Source of the DNA: Nectonema munidae
Taxonomy: Eukaryota; Nematomorpha; Nectonematoida; Nectonematidae
DNA: 64,000 bases
Direction: 5' to 3'
Assembly (NCBI GenBank): GCA_030549495.1
Contig: JAUIRK010000461.1
Coordinates: forward strand, 186,001-250,000
Position 1 is the first letter of the stretch, and the number at the start of each line of letters is the position of its first letter. Position numbers and translations under genes: made by a program. Positions 10,716-22,840 of this stretch are shown here, piece after piece. The notes below the pieces were generated by a model that had not been told where the DNA came from, did not search any database, and was given only the letters and a program-made list of their open reading frames with translations.

Positions 10716-11967
10716 TTTTTACGTATTAATATTTAAGGCAAATGAACGTTTTCTAAGTTGCACAAACTTTGCCACTCTCTCCATTGACATTATCAGGATA
10801 TTTGAGGTAAAATAAATCATTATATATTTATCAGTCCTACATTCTTTCCAAAAAACAAAGTTTTATAAGTGAGGGAAAAAAGTCCTTTATTGTATTATGA
10901 GTGTACCTACTTTAATAATAATACAAAAAGAAGTAATTATCTTTATATGTGACTTTATGGAACTACTAAACATCATGAAGTAAAATTATGTAAGAAACAA
11001 GCATATATCTGAAATGTATATATAAAAAAATTAAGTATACAAATCATGAAGAAGTTAAAAAAGAAAACCTTTTCTATCATTGGAGACGGACTTTTCATTA
11101 CGATACAATGTTTTGTTTGATTCGTTCTAAAAAAATTAATATAAATAGGTATAGACTTTTTAACAATAGATTAGTTTCAATCATCTACTAAACAAAACAT
11201 TGGCTACAACTTATTTTATACATATTTTAAAGGAAATGAGATCAGATTAAGTATAACAAATTATGAAGTTTAAAAACGCTATTGATTTTACTCTTTAGGA
11301 ATGGTATCGATTTTTATGAAAAAATAAATTCGAGATGCCAAAATATGTTAGCTAATACAAAGATCACATGTAAAACCACTGAAATTCAATCATGTTTAAA
11401 ATATGAAGCTTAACTTTTTATTAAAACATAGTAATGTTTGATCAAACTATATTATGGGTAGAGTCTTATCACATTTCAATAAATCTCTTAGAACTTTCGT
11501 AAATAGATCTTGGACACAAAAATAGTATGTTTTATCAATGTCCTTTTTAAATGACTCAAGTAAGCAAGTCAATGTGATTTTTAAAAATTGCCTTAAATTT
11601 TTAAATTGAATCCAGGGTACTTTATTCAAAAAAAATTCTTACTTGTATTGTCTTTTAAGAATGAGCAGGTATCCCAACCTATGGAACACACACACATACC
11701 TCCGCTTAATCTCAAAAAATTTATGAAAACTCTCTGTAATGAAATAACAAGCTTACGCGCACAAACTTTCATCATCATCGTCAATACGTATCGCTTACGT
11801 CCTTCGCATACACCCCTTTTCAATGATTCAATTGCAATCTTTTTTGGGAAACGTGAATAAAGCACAGGGCGGCATATTGGGTATGTGTCTGTGTGTGTTT
11901 ACATCTCTATATTTACCCCCAAAAAATGAACCAAATCAATAATCCATAATATCTAAATGAACTATAC
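10716..11967. other. no firm gene; GC-richer block near 11640-11900
   Basis: Open frames exist on both strands at 11606-11865 (about 80 codons each), but neither shows a recognisable domain. The block has higher GC and a TG-rich run (gtatgtgtctgtgtgtg). It could hold the promoter or 5' untranslated exon of the minus-strand zinc-finger gene; this is a guess from position only. Confidence 0.3.
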
Positions 11968-11969
11968 TA

Positions 11970-14318
11970 CAGTCAGACCTCGTTAATCCGACATCGTTGG
12001 TACCTACGTTTTTTCTGTCGGATTACGAAATGTCGGATTAATGAAGTTTGTTGTAGTGTAACTTCAAATTTCTATACAAACACTCAGCTCAAGCATAATT
12101 ATTTATATTCTTGTCAAACAGAATGTAAAAAATATAAAAAAAAATATTTAAAAAATATCTTTCAAGCTTTTTCAAAAAAAATCTTTAATAGAAGTTGAAC
12201 TTTCAATTGATTTTGGTTGTAAATCATAGTATAAAGCCATTATATTGTGGTGATGACGAAAATATAGTTTCGGGTTGCACTCAATGAAATTCAAAACAGT
12301 TGAAAGTGCTTTTCTAGCTTCAACTAAAGTAGTTGGAGGTTTATATTCATCATCTTCATCGTCTTTCAAATTTTTGTCACTTTCTACTTCAGAAGATGAA
12401 ATCAAAGTGATGATTTGTTGCTCAGTTAACATTTCAGCTGTTTCAATGTTAGCATCAACATTTGCATAAGCGCTTGCTGACATTACTTCCCCAAACTCCC
12501 TTTCGAGGCAAATGAGTAATTCTTGAAACTCACATAAATTTGTGTTTTCTGTATCTCTATGTTCATCAACCTGTGTCATATTCATTGTAAGGTAAGATTT
12601 AGCAAGAATGCCTGTATGTCTCCAACAATTTACGACTGTAGTCTGTTCAACCAAACCCCAAGCATTATACATCATACCAAGTGCTTGCCTTACGTTTACT
12701 TTCAAATCTTCTTTATCATCAATACATTGGATGAAATGGCGTGTAATGAATTTACGATAATGTAATTTAAAGTTACATAGATGCCAGCATCCATTGGTTG
12801 GATGTGTGAAGTGGAGTTTGGTGGCAAAAAAACTATCCTGGTGTTTGTGAGCTTTAGTCCAGCTTGTTTGTGACTGGTGGCATTATCGCATAGTAGAATC
12901 ACTTGTTTTTTGGCATCTCTCATGAGTCTGTCAAAGTCTTTAAGCCAAATCAAAATATAATTGTGGTCATCCAGGCTGACTTATTTGAGTAATAATCACA
13001 ATAAACTTTGGGATCGAAATTTTTGCCAAAGCACCGTGGGCGAGCAAATTTTGCGATTACAGGCGGTTGTTTGTGTGTGCCACTAGCGTTGGCCCAAAGT
13101 GCCACTGTAAGACGTTCTTTTTCTTACCTTTCATGGCTCCAGTTGCGAGAGTAGCATTCGGCTCCAAACGAAAAAAGAGGCCAGTTTCATCCATGTTATA
13201 GATGTTTTCTGGATCATAATTTTTAAGATCATTCTGCATTTTTTCTCTAAATTGTTGAACTTCATTCATGCTACAACTGGAGCTTTCTCCATGTTTAATA
13301 AAAAATTTGATACCATGACGTTTTTTGAAACGGTCAAGCCAACCGCTAGAGTATTTGAACTCGTTTCCAACATTCAGATCTTTTCCAAATACACGAGCCT
13401 TCGAAATGAGAATATCATCATTTATTGAGGCGCCACAAGCTGATACGTTCGTGAACCACATATACAAAGCACTTTCCATTGCTTCATGTTTTGCACTACG
13501 CAAGCGAAGTACACTTGTTTCATTCGTATCCATATTCAACACTTTTCTTTTTTAGACAAAATCACTTATTGTCGAACGGCCAATGATTGTTTGATAAATA
13601 TTTGAAAAGTGTGAAGCTATCTCGTGTTGAGTGGATCTGGGGTGATCTGATTTGTACATGCATATCTCACGTTTTTGATTTACAGATAAGTCCACACGTG
13701 ATCGTTTAGTAGAGGGGAAGATGCTACTGGAATTTTCTTAGGATTGATTAGACATTTAACTTTATCAGCGGAACGCCTCTGTACTTTTAAATAGATGTTC
13801 AAATTAAATACAAACTCGTTAAAAGGAAAAGAATATTTTAAAAGTTTTTTTTTAATGAACTAGACGTAAGAAAGACTAAATATACGTAATTGATTATACA
13901 TTTTTTATAATTCTTAGTACAAACATCATGTAGCAATCACTTTCATTAGTTTGCACATGTGACTGATGATAAAAATCATAAATCAGTTATGTTACAATCT
14001 TGCATTCATCACGCTTTCTACACATAGATAGCTGCTTCTTCTTTGCCCTACTTTTCGTCATCTTCTTTAGATAGAAAAGTGCAGTTTGCTCATTTTCTGT
14101 TATTTGTCATAATAAGTCTCCTCTATATTATATGATGTGTTCAGCGGAAATATAAAATAAATTGTGTCGGATTAACAAGATTTACAGAACATGGTGAGAA
14201 CATTTTGTTTGATGAGAACGGTGTCGGAGTCGGAGTATGAATGTCGGTATAACGGGGTTAAATTCATTATGGAAAATGGTCTCCATAAAAAGTGTGTCGG
14301 ATAAACGGGATCTGACTG
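11970..14318 (-). mobile_element. Tigger/pogo-type DNA transposon, about 2.35 kb
   Basis: The ends CAGTCAGACCTCGTTAATCC and the inverse of GGATAAACGGGATCTGACTG are the classic Tigger/pogo terminal repeats. TA dinucleotides flank both ends (11968-11969 and 14319-14320). The repeat motif TAATCCGACA/TGTCGGATTA recurs inside both ends (for example 12020-12042 and 14164-14170). The single gene is on the minus strand. Length and structure fit a near-complete copy. Confidence 0.92.
12172..13755 (-). pseudogene. Tigger/pogo transposase, few breaks
   Basis: Order on the minus strand: a psq-type helix-turn-helix (13700-13560, VNQKREICMYKSDHPRSTQH, ending GRSTISDFV); a CENPB-type second helix domain (SSGWLDRFKKRHGIKF); then the DDE core with YNMDETGLFF, the second Asp in VILLCDNATSH, and LPPNSTSHIQPMDAGI for the third. 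An acidic tail follows (ESDKNLKDDEDDEYKPP). Breaks seen: an in-frame stop shortly after the first ATG, a stop after the psq domain, and two frame changes at about 13060 and 12965. Otherwise the frame is intact, so decay is modest. About 520 residues are expected. Confidence 0.88.
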
Positions 14319-14320
14319 TA

Positions 14321-16979
14321 TATATTTATATATGATTATAATCCGTCCTCCAATGATCCCTATGTTTATAGCGAAGAGAGAAATGAATGGGCGAGCGGAT
14401 AGTATAGTTATATTTCTTCTTATAGAACAAAAATATCACAGAAAAAAAAGTAGAAGAAATTTTGAGCTTTTAAATTTGTCAATATGTAAAAAACTAAGAA
14501 GCTTTATTTTAAAATTAAAGAGTTACACTATCCGTGCTATCGTGACTTCGACTCTCGAGTCGGATGTACAAAGCGTAGCTGATAATAGAAGAAACACTTC
14601 ATGCACAAAGTACACGTTGTATGTTTTCATCACTCGACATATAGTATACATCATGACGTAGATCAAATACTACTTATATATCTACATCATTGATGCATCA
14701 CAATTTTATCATAAGAGTAGAGTTAAGATAATAAGTATTTTTACGTTTTCGTCAAATTTTTAGAAATTAACAAAAACGATAACGACAATTTATTTTAATG
14801 CTAACGATTGTCTTGGTTTCGCTATTTTTCGTTATACATATTCATACACCCAATGTTATAAATGAGTATAAAATCAAGGCGCGAAATATATTTATATATG
14901 ATTTCTATACGTCTGCAAATCGTTATCAACATTTTCTTGTTTTTAAATATCTCAAATTTTGATTTATAATTCTCCTTTAGCATTCATCTTTTCAATGTAA
15001 ACGGAATAAAAATCTCTGGATCTTCCTCGCCCCCTCTTTCAATGTGATTTGTGTAATGAGATCTTACTCTAATAATTTTTTTTAATTAATTAACAGTTCT
15101 GTTATAAAAAACTTTTTTTAATTAGCGTATTGCATATGAATTTTTATTTAATGTTTTTACACATTTGTTATTGTTTATAAAAAATTTCTGAATTTTTTTT
15201 GTTATTCTGAAATTTTAGTGATTTTCTACAAAACTTTTATTTGAATTTTTATCTATCTTTTATTTTCAAAAATAGTCATACATTATTTTGGAAAAAATTA
15301 ACAAAAACTAAAAGGACCAAAATTTTTTCTAAATTAATGATAACGAAACGCTTTTTTGTTCTAGGTAGCGACAACAAATAGTTATTTTTAGTGATTCCAA
15401 CTCTACATAAAAGCACATACACTTATAAAGTTGCATAGTCGTCATATTAAACCTTTAGATTCCACAAAAACAGATTAGAACAAGTAATTTGATATAAAAT
15501 TACTTTAATCGTTTATTTTATTGTAGAAAGGACGAAACATGGGTTTTTTATAATCTTTAGCTAAGGTTTCGTTATCACATAAATGAAAATAATTCATTAA
15601 ATGAATTTCTAGACATTGCTCTTCTGGCAACTAAATTATTTAAATTAAAAAAGTTAATTCAGAAAGTTTAAAGACATTTAAGGTGTGCACAAACAGATAA
15701 AGAGTTAATGGATAAAAATAAAGAAAAAAATACATTTGGTAGAGATTGATCGAAGTTGATGTTAGAAATATCAATCGTAAGGAAAGGAGAACGAAAGAGT
15801 TTTTCAGCAACTAGAGAAAAATAAAATCGACAAAAAATATATTCAGTATTTAAAGCAATTAAAATGTAATTATTTTTTAAAATATATTCCTAGATAAAGC
15901 AATGAATATCAAAATAGATCTTCATCCTTAAACTTTAACATAAGTGTCAAACAACTATCGTTAAGCTTTTTGCAAATAATTATTTAAATGAATTAATTTT
16001 AGAAAAAAGAGAACATCAGAAAAATATAGTTATTTTAATATAGCATACTAAATTTTTTCTTTGTATAAAAAATGTTCATAAATGCAAAAATTTCGCACTT
16101 TGAGTTTAGGTGTGCTGGCCAATTGAAAGGGGTAATTATTTCTTTAATACTTTCATACAACCAAAACAAGTTCTTCCAAAAAAATTTAAACGACTAAATT
16201 TTACAAAAAACAGATCATATGGAAATTAATGTAACATACTAAATTCCAACTATTATTGTAACATACTACTAGCTCAAAAATCCAAAAATTCGACACTTTG
16301 ATTCCTATTTTTTGGTAATTTTAACTGTATTTAGGTCTGACGGCTAACTAAAAAAGTATCTCTCCTTTTATACTTAAACAAGTTTTGATTCAATTGATTC
16401 GAGAATAGGATAAGAAACATAGATAGTTAAGTTATATAGATATGTCTTTCAAAATAACACATGGCAACGAATAGTGACTGGTAAGGCTATTTCTTAAATT
16501 TCACAGGCTCGGGACCAATAATATCACTGACATGCTACAAACTATTTTCCTATCAACATGTTTTTAAAAATAATGTCGAAGTTGTAATAACGCTATTTAA
16601 ATAAATAATTTTTTTATGATAGAAACTAAAATTATGTATTTGTGGACTAAATGGTGAAAGGATATAATTGTGAATAATAAATATATTGGATTGATATTTT
16701 AAAAATAGTAAATATTCTAAACGTTTATTATCAATAAAAGTAAGCGTTATAAATTAGAAGAAAAAATAAAATCTCTCAAAATTGCCTGTGGACAGTTATT
16801 GGGAATCTAGGCTATCAATTTCTAATGAGATATTTATGTAGAATTAAAATACTAAAAAAATAGTTCTATTACTCATTTGTTCAAAACTGCTAATCATTAT
16901 CACAGGTTTTTTGCTAAAGAGTTGAAGAGCTTGGATATATTCACTAACTGTTCTTTTTTTCTAGATAAAAATATTTAAA
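14321..16979. other. no gene recognised
   Basis: Long AT-rich stretch with oligo-A/T and no coding frame of more than about 110 codons. The 14332-14661 plus-strand open frame has no domain. A GC-richer patch at 14530-14660 contains palindromic CGACTCTCGAGTCGG. No terminal repeats were recognised. Confidence 0.4.
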
Positions 16980-18089
16980 TGAAAAAAAAATAATTAAAAA
17001 AGAGAAGAAATATTACATTAGACTGTTCGACTTTAAATTTTGCCCCTTTTATCAAGAGATTAAAATCTCTCTCTTGGTAAGGATTTGATTGAGATTTCTT
17101 TGAAAAGCTTATACTCATTAAACTATTTGCAAGAATCTTTGGAGCTAAGCCTGATCCTGCTACATAATTGGATTTAAATCTATCAATATCTTCTTCAAAA
17201 AACTGCAAGGAATCCCAAGTTTCAGTAGATAAATTTTGTGAAGAAGATAAAGAACTTAAGCATTCCAAACTTGTACTTAGATATGTTATAAAAGAAGAAA
17301 TGCATTCATAGGCAGAAACGGAAGCTAAAGAAAGGCAAAATTTAACATCCTGACTGACAAATTTTTTTCCATTGCCTTCTATTTTCCATGTTTCCTTAAA
17401 AAAAATATTAATATATACGAATTTTTGATCTAGGAGTGCAAAAAAATATGATATGAAAAAATAACCATTATGGCAGTGTAAAGTGTTTCTAAATCCTTTG
17501 ATATGATTTCAGCAAGTCTTGGCCCAATTTGCAATTTGGAAACAAATTGAAAAGAAATAAACGTGGCTACAATGAAGTTCGTAAGAATAGGAATGTCAGG
17601 AAATGATACTGGAAAGACAACAGGCCACCCACTATAAACGTCAACGGCAACTAACAAATGAGAATTACCATTAGCTGTTTCAGTCAGTGGACCAATAAGA
17701 TCAATGCATACATCATTCCAAAGACTAAAAATACATAGATTTAGGAGTAAAAATTTAGAGTTGAATAAAATAAACACCTTTGATACACTAAGGAATTTTG
17801 ATTGTACTTTCGACAATTTTCAATATCCTTGTCATTAAGAGTGGTATTTTTCACATTTTTACATTTAAGGCAAGAAATATTTTCATCGTAAGAACGTAAA
17901 TTGTCATAGAGCTTATGATTACTTAAAAATATGCGGAAAGTTGCTTGGTGTTTAAAAGTACTTTCATGACGAGTTAATTCACTTTTCAAGCAGCGATAGC
18001 TTCTTTTACATGTCGCACAGTAAAAGCGTTTACGATCAAAGGATATAGATCTTATCCAAGGATATTTACTTTCCCAATCTTTACAATAC
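16980..18089 (-). mobile_element. integrase-bearing locus (rve type), fossil or host-captured
   Basis: Three protein-like blocks lie on the minus strand. Block 1 (17778-18089) has a WE..YPWIR stretch followed by a BED/TTF-like finger (FYCATCKRSYRCLKSELTRH) and a CxxC pair further on. Block 2 (about 17466-17724) has the integrase core opening WNDVCIDLIGPLTETANG then HLLVAVDVYSGWP. Block 3 (about 16990-17394) is a serine-rich region of unknown function. The blocks are separated by short AT-rich gaps with GT-AG-like borders. Retrotransposon integrases and the related Ginger transposons share this core; Ginger elements are known to be spliced. No terminal repeats were found. Preservation is good in the visible blocks. 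Assignment to a family is open. Confidence 0.5.
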
Positions 18090-18477
18090 CTTAAGAATAA
18101 TATAACGTGTACTAATCAGCTGCGTATAAAAACTTTACAAAAATAATGGAAACATGATTTGAGTTATGCATAGCAATATAAAATTTAAAAGTAAGAAAGA
18201 TGTGTTATGCGACCCAGTGAAAATAATAAGGAAAAGAGAAGCAAATTTTACATGATACCAAATTTATATGATTGAAACTTTGTATGGGGCATTATTTGTT
18301 CAACCCTAAATAGGGTAGGAGGCTAAATCGACGTATGCTTCGCGAAAAAAATAATTTCAGTAGAATAAGAAAATGTGTTTTAGTAAAATACAAGCGAAAA
18401 TGGGTTCAGCGAATATTAGGCCTCAAGAGAATTCGCCCTTTGGAAAACTTGACATCTAATTCAAAATTATTTAGTGG

Positions 18478-18655
18478 CAGAATAGTCCAGTGGTAGGATT
18501 GTCGGGAGGTCAAATTGTTTGCTTGCTCTCTAGTTCAGGATATTTCTCTGGATGCAAGTGGTAGTTAACATGGCTGATTGTTGGATAACCAGTTGCGAGG
18601 TAAAGGAAGCACGGAGGCAGGTCTTGGCACACTGCGGCATAAGAAAAAAGTAATT
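18478..18655 (+). repeat. tRNA-derived SINE-like element (family B)
   Basis: The segment AATAGTCCAGTGGTAGGATT resembles a tRNA box A (TRGTYYAGTGGTTAGGAT), and about 45 bp on lies a weak box B (agttcaggat). A unique body follows to about 18655. No poly-A tail or target duplication could be fixed. It is distinct from the SINE family at 18768 and 44893. Confidence 0.45.
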
Positions 18656-18767
18656 ATTCTGAGAACAGACGGTCCCATTTTAAAATAGTGAAAATTGAGT
18701 TATTAGTTTATTTTCTTTCCTTTCTCTCTTATGTTAATTATGTAGCAAATTTTTCAATTTTAAGTAA

Positions 18768-18935
18768 AAGGTAAGGTACAGCGGGTGTATTTTTGTTGAC
18801 AAGGCACTGATGTACCGCTTATGTCAAACTATGAACAAATTTGTATCGATGAGGAATCGAATCAAGAGGCTTCCGTGCTAAGTCCATCATCTCAACCAAT
18901 CTGCCATACCACCCATAGAGTATGCTGTAGGGGGG
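18768..18935 (-). repeat. tRNA-derived SINE (family A), minus orientation
   Basis: Read on the minus strand, a tRNA-like head (TGGCAGATTGGTTGAGATG as box A, TTGATTCGATTCC as box B) is followed by a body with GATACAA, AGCGG.RCA...GTGCCTT, AAAATAC and a tail GTACCTTACCTTT. The same body and tail occur in the element at 44893-45045, so the two define one SINE family with a shared core and a CCTTT-type tail. Confidence 0.65.
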
Positions 18936-19984
18936 TACGTCAAATTAGTTTCCAAAAACTTAACTTCTACCCTAAAATTTTAGTTTTTGTTGAAGCTCTA
19001 TAACTTTTTCTGATAAACTTTTTTTCCTTAAAATTTATTATAAAAGGCAAATCATTGCAAAATGTTAAAAGTTATTTTACTTTTTGTGGCGTGTATCAAT
19101 TTAGCTTTTAAACTATTTTTGAATGATGCTGAGTAAAATGAAATAATGCGATCTTAATTTTTTGTTTGCACAATTATAATTTCATTTTATACATTTGCCC
19201 CTGAATCAATCACATTTTTTCATACAAACATCGCAGGGTGTCTAGTAGACTTTTTGCCTTTAGACTACATTCACTCATAAAACTATCCAACCTTCAGTTA
19301 TTTGTTTTCTCTATGAATCAGATATCCTTTCATCAATTCCTGTAATGTGCCTGGTAGACTACTTCATTTTTCAAATGAAAAGCCTATTCCACCTCCTAAC
19401 AATTTTGGATTTTTTTAAACTAGTGTGTATTCTTCTGCAAACTTAATTAAAATATTTTCGCTGGAAGTATAGTATTTAAATTCACAAATTTTGTAAAAAA
19501 AAATATAAAGTAATCTTATAAATTTAGGACTTTAGATATGCTCTGAATACACTCTATTTTAAAGGGTCGACAGACATTTTGCCACATATACAATTCGCCC
19601 AATGGACAAATTGTCTCATAGGCTATTTGTTTCATCCATTTTTGTTTATTATGTGTAAAATTATTAAATTCTTGTTTATTTTATCTCTATTAAATTATTT
19701 CAAATTAATTATTTTATCTGTTAATTTTTTTATCACTTTTAAATAATTTTAAATTATTGATGATGAATTTGAAGAAAAAGATAAAATAACTGCCTTTTAA
19801 AAAACAATTCTTAAAAAACTAAATAAAATTAAAATATAGCTATTTTATTGAGATGAGTTGTGGTATTAGGCAAAATGTTCATATGCCAAACCGTTTTACG
19901 AAAAATAGTCTTATGAAAAAAGCGTAAAAGAGTCAAAAAAATTGAAAAAACGGTTTTATAAAACAATAGTGCTAATTGATCTGC
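18936..19984. other. no gene recognised
   Basis: AT-rich DNA. Around 19225-19390 the words gtctagtagac and ctggtagactac recur in a GC-poor context, perhaps the remains of a MITE (CAGGGTGTCTAGTAGAC). No coding frame was found. Confidence 0.3.
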
Positions 19985-20405
19985 ATAAATAGAGTAAATT
20001 GTCTATGGCAGGAATTGTATTATAAAAATAGAGCAAATTTTTAATGGAAAGAATTGTCTTATAAAAATAGGACTGGAAGTTTTATAAAAATAATAGAGCG
20101 CATTCTCTTATAAAAATAATGGAGCAAATTGAGCATGAGGCAAATCGTCTTATGAAAATTATGAGGCGAATTATTTTATGAAAATAATGGGGCAAATTGT
20201 TTTATGAAAATAGTTAGGCGAATTGTCCATGAGACAAAATGTCTTATGAAAATAATGGGGCGAATTGTCCATGAAACAAAATGTCTTATGAAAATAATGG
20301 GGCGAATTGTCCTATGAAAATAATGGGGCGAATTGTCCATGGGACGAACTGTCTTATGAAAATAATGGGGCGAATTGTCTTATAAAAAGAATGGGGAGAA
20401 ATGTC
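19985..20405 (+). repeat. minisatellite, unit about 26-27 bp with a 53-bp higher-order form
   Basis: The word ggcgaattgtcttatgaaaa(taat) is repeated imperfectly more than ten times. Within 20130-20400 it alternates with 'gtccatgagacaaaatg', giving a composite unit of about 53 bp. Units decay toward the left end (19985-20100), where 'gagcaaatt' and 'ataaaaata' variants prevail. It has no CRISPR-like conserved repeat and spacer pattern. Confidence 0.8.
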
Positions 20406-20494
20406 TAAGGACCTTTTAAAGGATTGCTTGAATATTTGGTCTCCCGTGGTATTCCCAGACCACTAATTTTGAAAATTGCAACAAAAAAATTTAG

Positions 20495-20511
20495 CCCCCC
20501 CCCCCCCCCCC
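20495..20511. repeat. homopolymer C17 beside a MITE-like end
   Basis: Seventeen C residues are followed about 15 bp on by gtgcgcccctg, which resembles a hAT MITE terminus. The other end was not identified. Confidence 0.5.
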
Positions 20512-20539
20512 AATAATTTTGAGGATGTGCGCCCCTGAT

Positions 20540-21663
20540 AGGTATTTATATTAGCATTTAAAATAAAAAAGCTTAGAATTGGCAAACATTGCCATTGTAA
20601 GTAAATATATCTTGCATCATAAAAAGAAAAAAACAATAATTTTAAAGAATTGTTGCAGAGTTAATAAATATGAAAAGCATCAGAATTCAGAATAACATGT
20701 TAAAATTAATTTAAAGGTGAACTAATTTATATAAAGTATCCATTTGGCTAAAGAATGATAGCAAAAACCTTACATTAACTTGTTTCCATGACCTTCCAAA
20801 CTTTTAAAATATTCTAATATGATTCCCACCAAAATGTTATGCGTCTATAAAAAGGTGTGTAAGATTTTTTTGAGTGATCGCATATAAAAAAGCATTTCAC
20901 GCCCCATTTTATTTTTTTACTAATTTATTATAAAACTAGTGAGCTATCGGTATAAATAAAGAAAAAATAATTATAAAAATATATTAATGAGTATTTTCAA
21001 TAACTTGTAAAGTGGCCTTCATCAGTGACATAAAGATGCAAAAATGTACACTAGATGTAAAGGCTCTTGTAGCGCGCGGGGAACAATTTGGAAAACAATG
21101 GTTTTTGTTACATAGCAGAATAGATCAATAAAAACTTTTATTGATGTATTAAATCTTAAGCCTCACTTCTTACCTTACAAAAATCTCATAAGTTAAGGTA
21201 GTTATTTTAGAAATATATCAAAATATGAATTTGTTCCATAATGAAGTTATATCTAGTTCAACACATCTATAAACAATAATAATTCATAGTTATTAATACA
21301 TAGTAAAATTTTATATGAAAAAAAATATGAAGTAAAAAAAAATTTAAGTTGAGGACATATTTATCACATGGGACCTAACACAAGTGTGTTCGATGAATTG
21401 AACAAACAATTCTTGAAAAAGTTACATAGCTCGACTAGACCATGTTAATGTTTAAAAAAAATTAAAAATTTAAACATCTCAGGTATTTAGTCCTAGATTG
21501 ATTCTGGAAATTGTTCATAGGTAGGTAGATAGATAAAAAAATATATCTAAGCACTATCGGTTTTTTCCATATACTTGCAAAATTCCTAAAGAAGTTGTTG
21601 AAGTTTTAGGGAGTTGTAATGATTAGCTTTTAGTGAGAAATGACTTAAGAGAAAATAGCTATT
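20540..21663. other. no gene recognised
   Basis: AT-rich DNA without frames or repeat ends, apart from a small tandem (taggtaggtagatagata) at 21520-21537. Confidence 0.35.
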
Positions 21664-21855
21664 TGTTAAGGGAGTTTAAGATGTGCTAGATTGTATTTGT
21701 GGCTATAGTCAGTAACGGAATTTTGTGAGTTCGACGAACCGACTAGTCGCTGTCAGTAGTCTTCTACCTCTTATCCGAAAGGAACCAGAGCCGTTGGGAC
21801 GGTACGTTTCGTTAGTGATTTAGTGAATAGTTTATTTATACAAGTGGTGACCAGG
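21664..21855 (+). mobile_element. candidate LTR relic with adjoining primer-site-like sequence
   Basis: About 179 bp from TGTTAAGGGAG to TTTATACA begins with TG and ends with CA, is GC-richer than its surroundings, and is followed two bases later by TGGTGACC, a form seen at the primer-binding site of LTR retrotransposons. No second LTR or coding part could be attached, so it may be a solo or truncated fossil of a Gypsy/BEL-type element. The call rests only on these end features. Confidence 0.35.
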
Positions 21856-22840
21856 TTTGTTACCATGTGTATTGTACTTGTTTTCTCTGTACATTTGTGT
21901 TATTAACCGGTTAATGACTAACGTATTTTATATTTTACCTAGATTTTGATTATCATTTACGTTCAAGGTATCATATATAATACGCTTGATAAAAAGACAG
22001 ATTAAAATTCTTATTTCAGGATATTTTCTCTCTTAAACTTTAAATAATTATTGAAGATACTGTGAATATTAAATTTGAAACATCAGTGGTGTCATTTTAA
22101 GAGTCTTTAGTGTAAAAATGTTAAATCTTTAAAATTTTATGTTTATCCATAGCTAAAAACAATAAAGTATCGAAAACCTAAAATTTATATTTTTTATTGC
22201 TAAGATTTAGTTATTTAAAAAATATAAGAGCCGTTTTTTGCTTTTTTTAATGTATATGTGTTTAAACATTAGCTTAGGGTATCAAATATGATACATTGAG
22301 CTTGAAAATAATAATCGCTATAGTGATTAATCACATCATTTAATACATATAATACACTCACGATAGATGCAAATGAATATAATTGGACATGAATATATCA
22401 AATTCTCTCCCTTCACTTATTTTTTCTCGCAGTCTATTTGATTGATCACTTATTTTAATATTATTTCATATTTTAAATAAATTTTATAAATGCATAATTT
22501 TATATTCCATAAACCTTGCGTCTTAAAATTCCTTTTACTTTTGTATACGCTTTTGTATTTCTTTATTAGTAAGAAATTGGTTTTAATTTTGATAAGTGAT
22601 TATTTAAAACTAGCTTCTTTTATGTAAAACTTTTAGGTTTTTTGATTTTTATCAATTCAATTTTTTTATCTTTTGTTTTTTTTATCAATTATATTTTTGA
22701 GAATTCAAATTTTTTCCCAGTTAACAGATATAGTTCACAAAAACATTGATTTCAATTTTTCAATCTTGATTTAAAACTAAATAAATATAGTTTTCTTTGA
22801 CTTCTAACTACAATTTTTTGAATTTAGTATTATCTAATAC
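21856..22840. other. no gene recognised
   Basis: AT-rich (above 75% A+T) with long T runs. No frames, SINE heads or repeat ends were recognised. Confidence 0.35.

Noticed and set aside
11606-11865. Overlapping open frames on both strands
   Set aside because: Neither has a domain or splice support; the overlap on opposite strands suggests GC-rich chance frames.
12275-12469. 64-codon plus-strand frame
   Set aside because: Antisense to the acidic C-terminal part of the Tigger transposase.
19985-20405. CRISPR-like regular repeats
   Set aside because: There are no constant repeats with unique spacers; the units vary continuously and abut, as in a minisatellite, and the window is eukaryotic.
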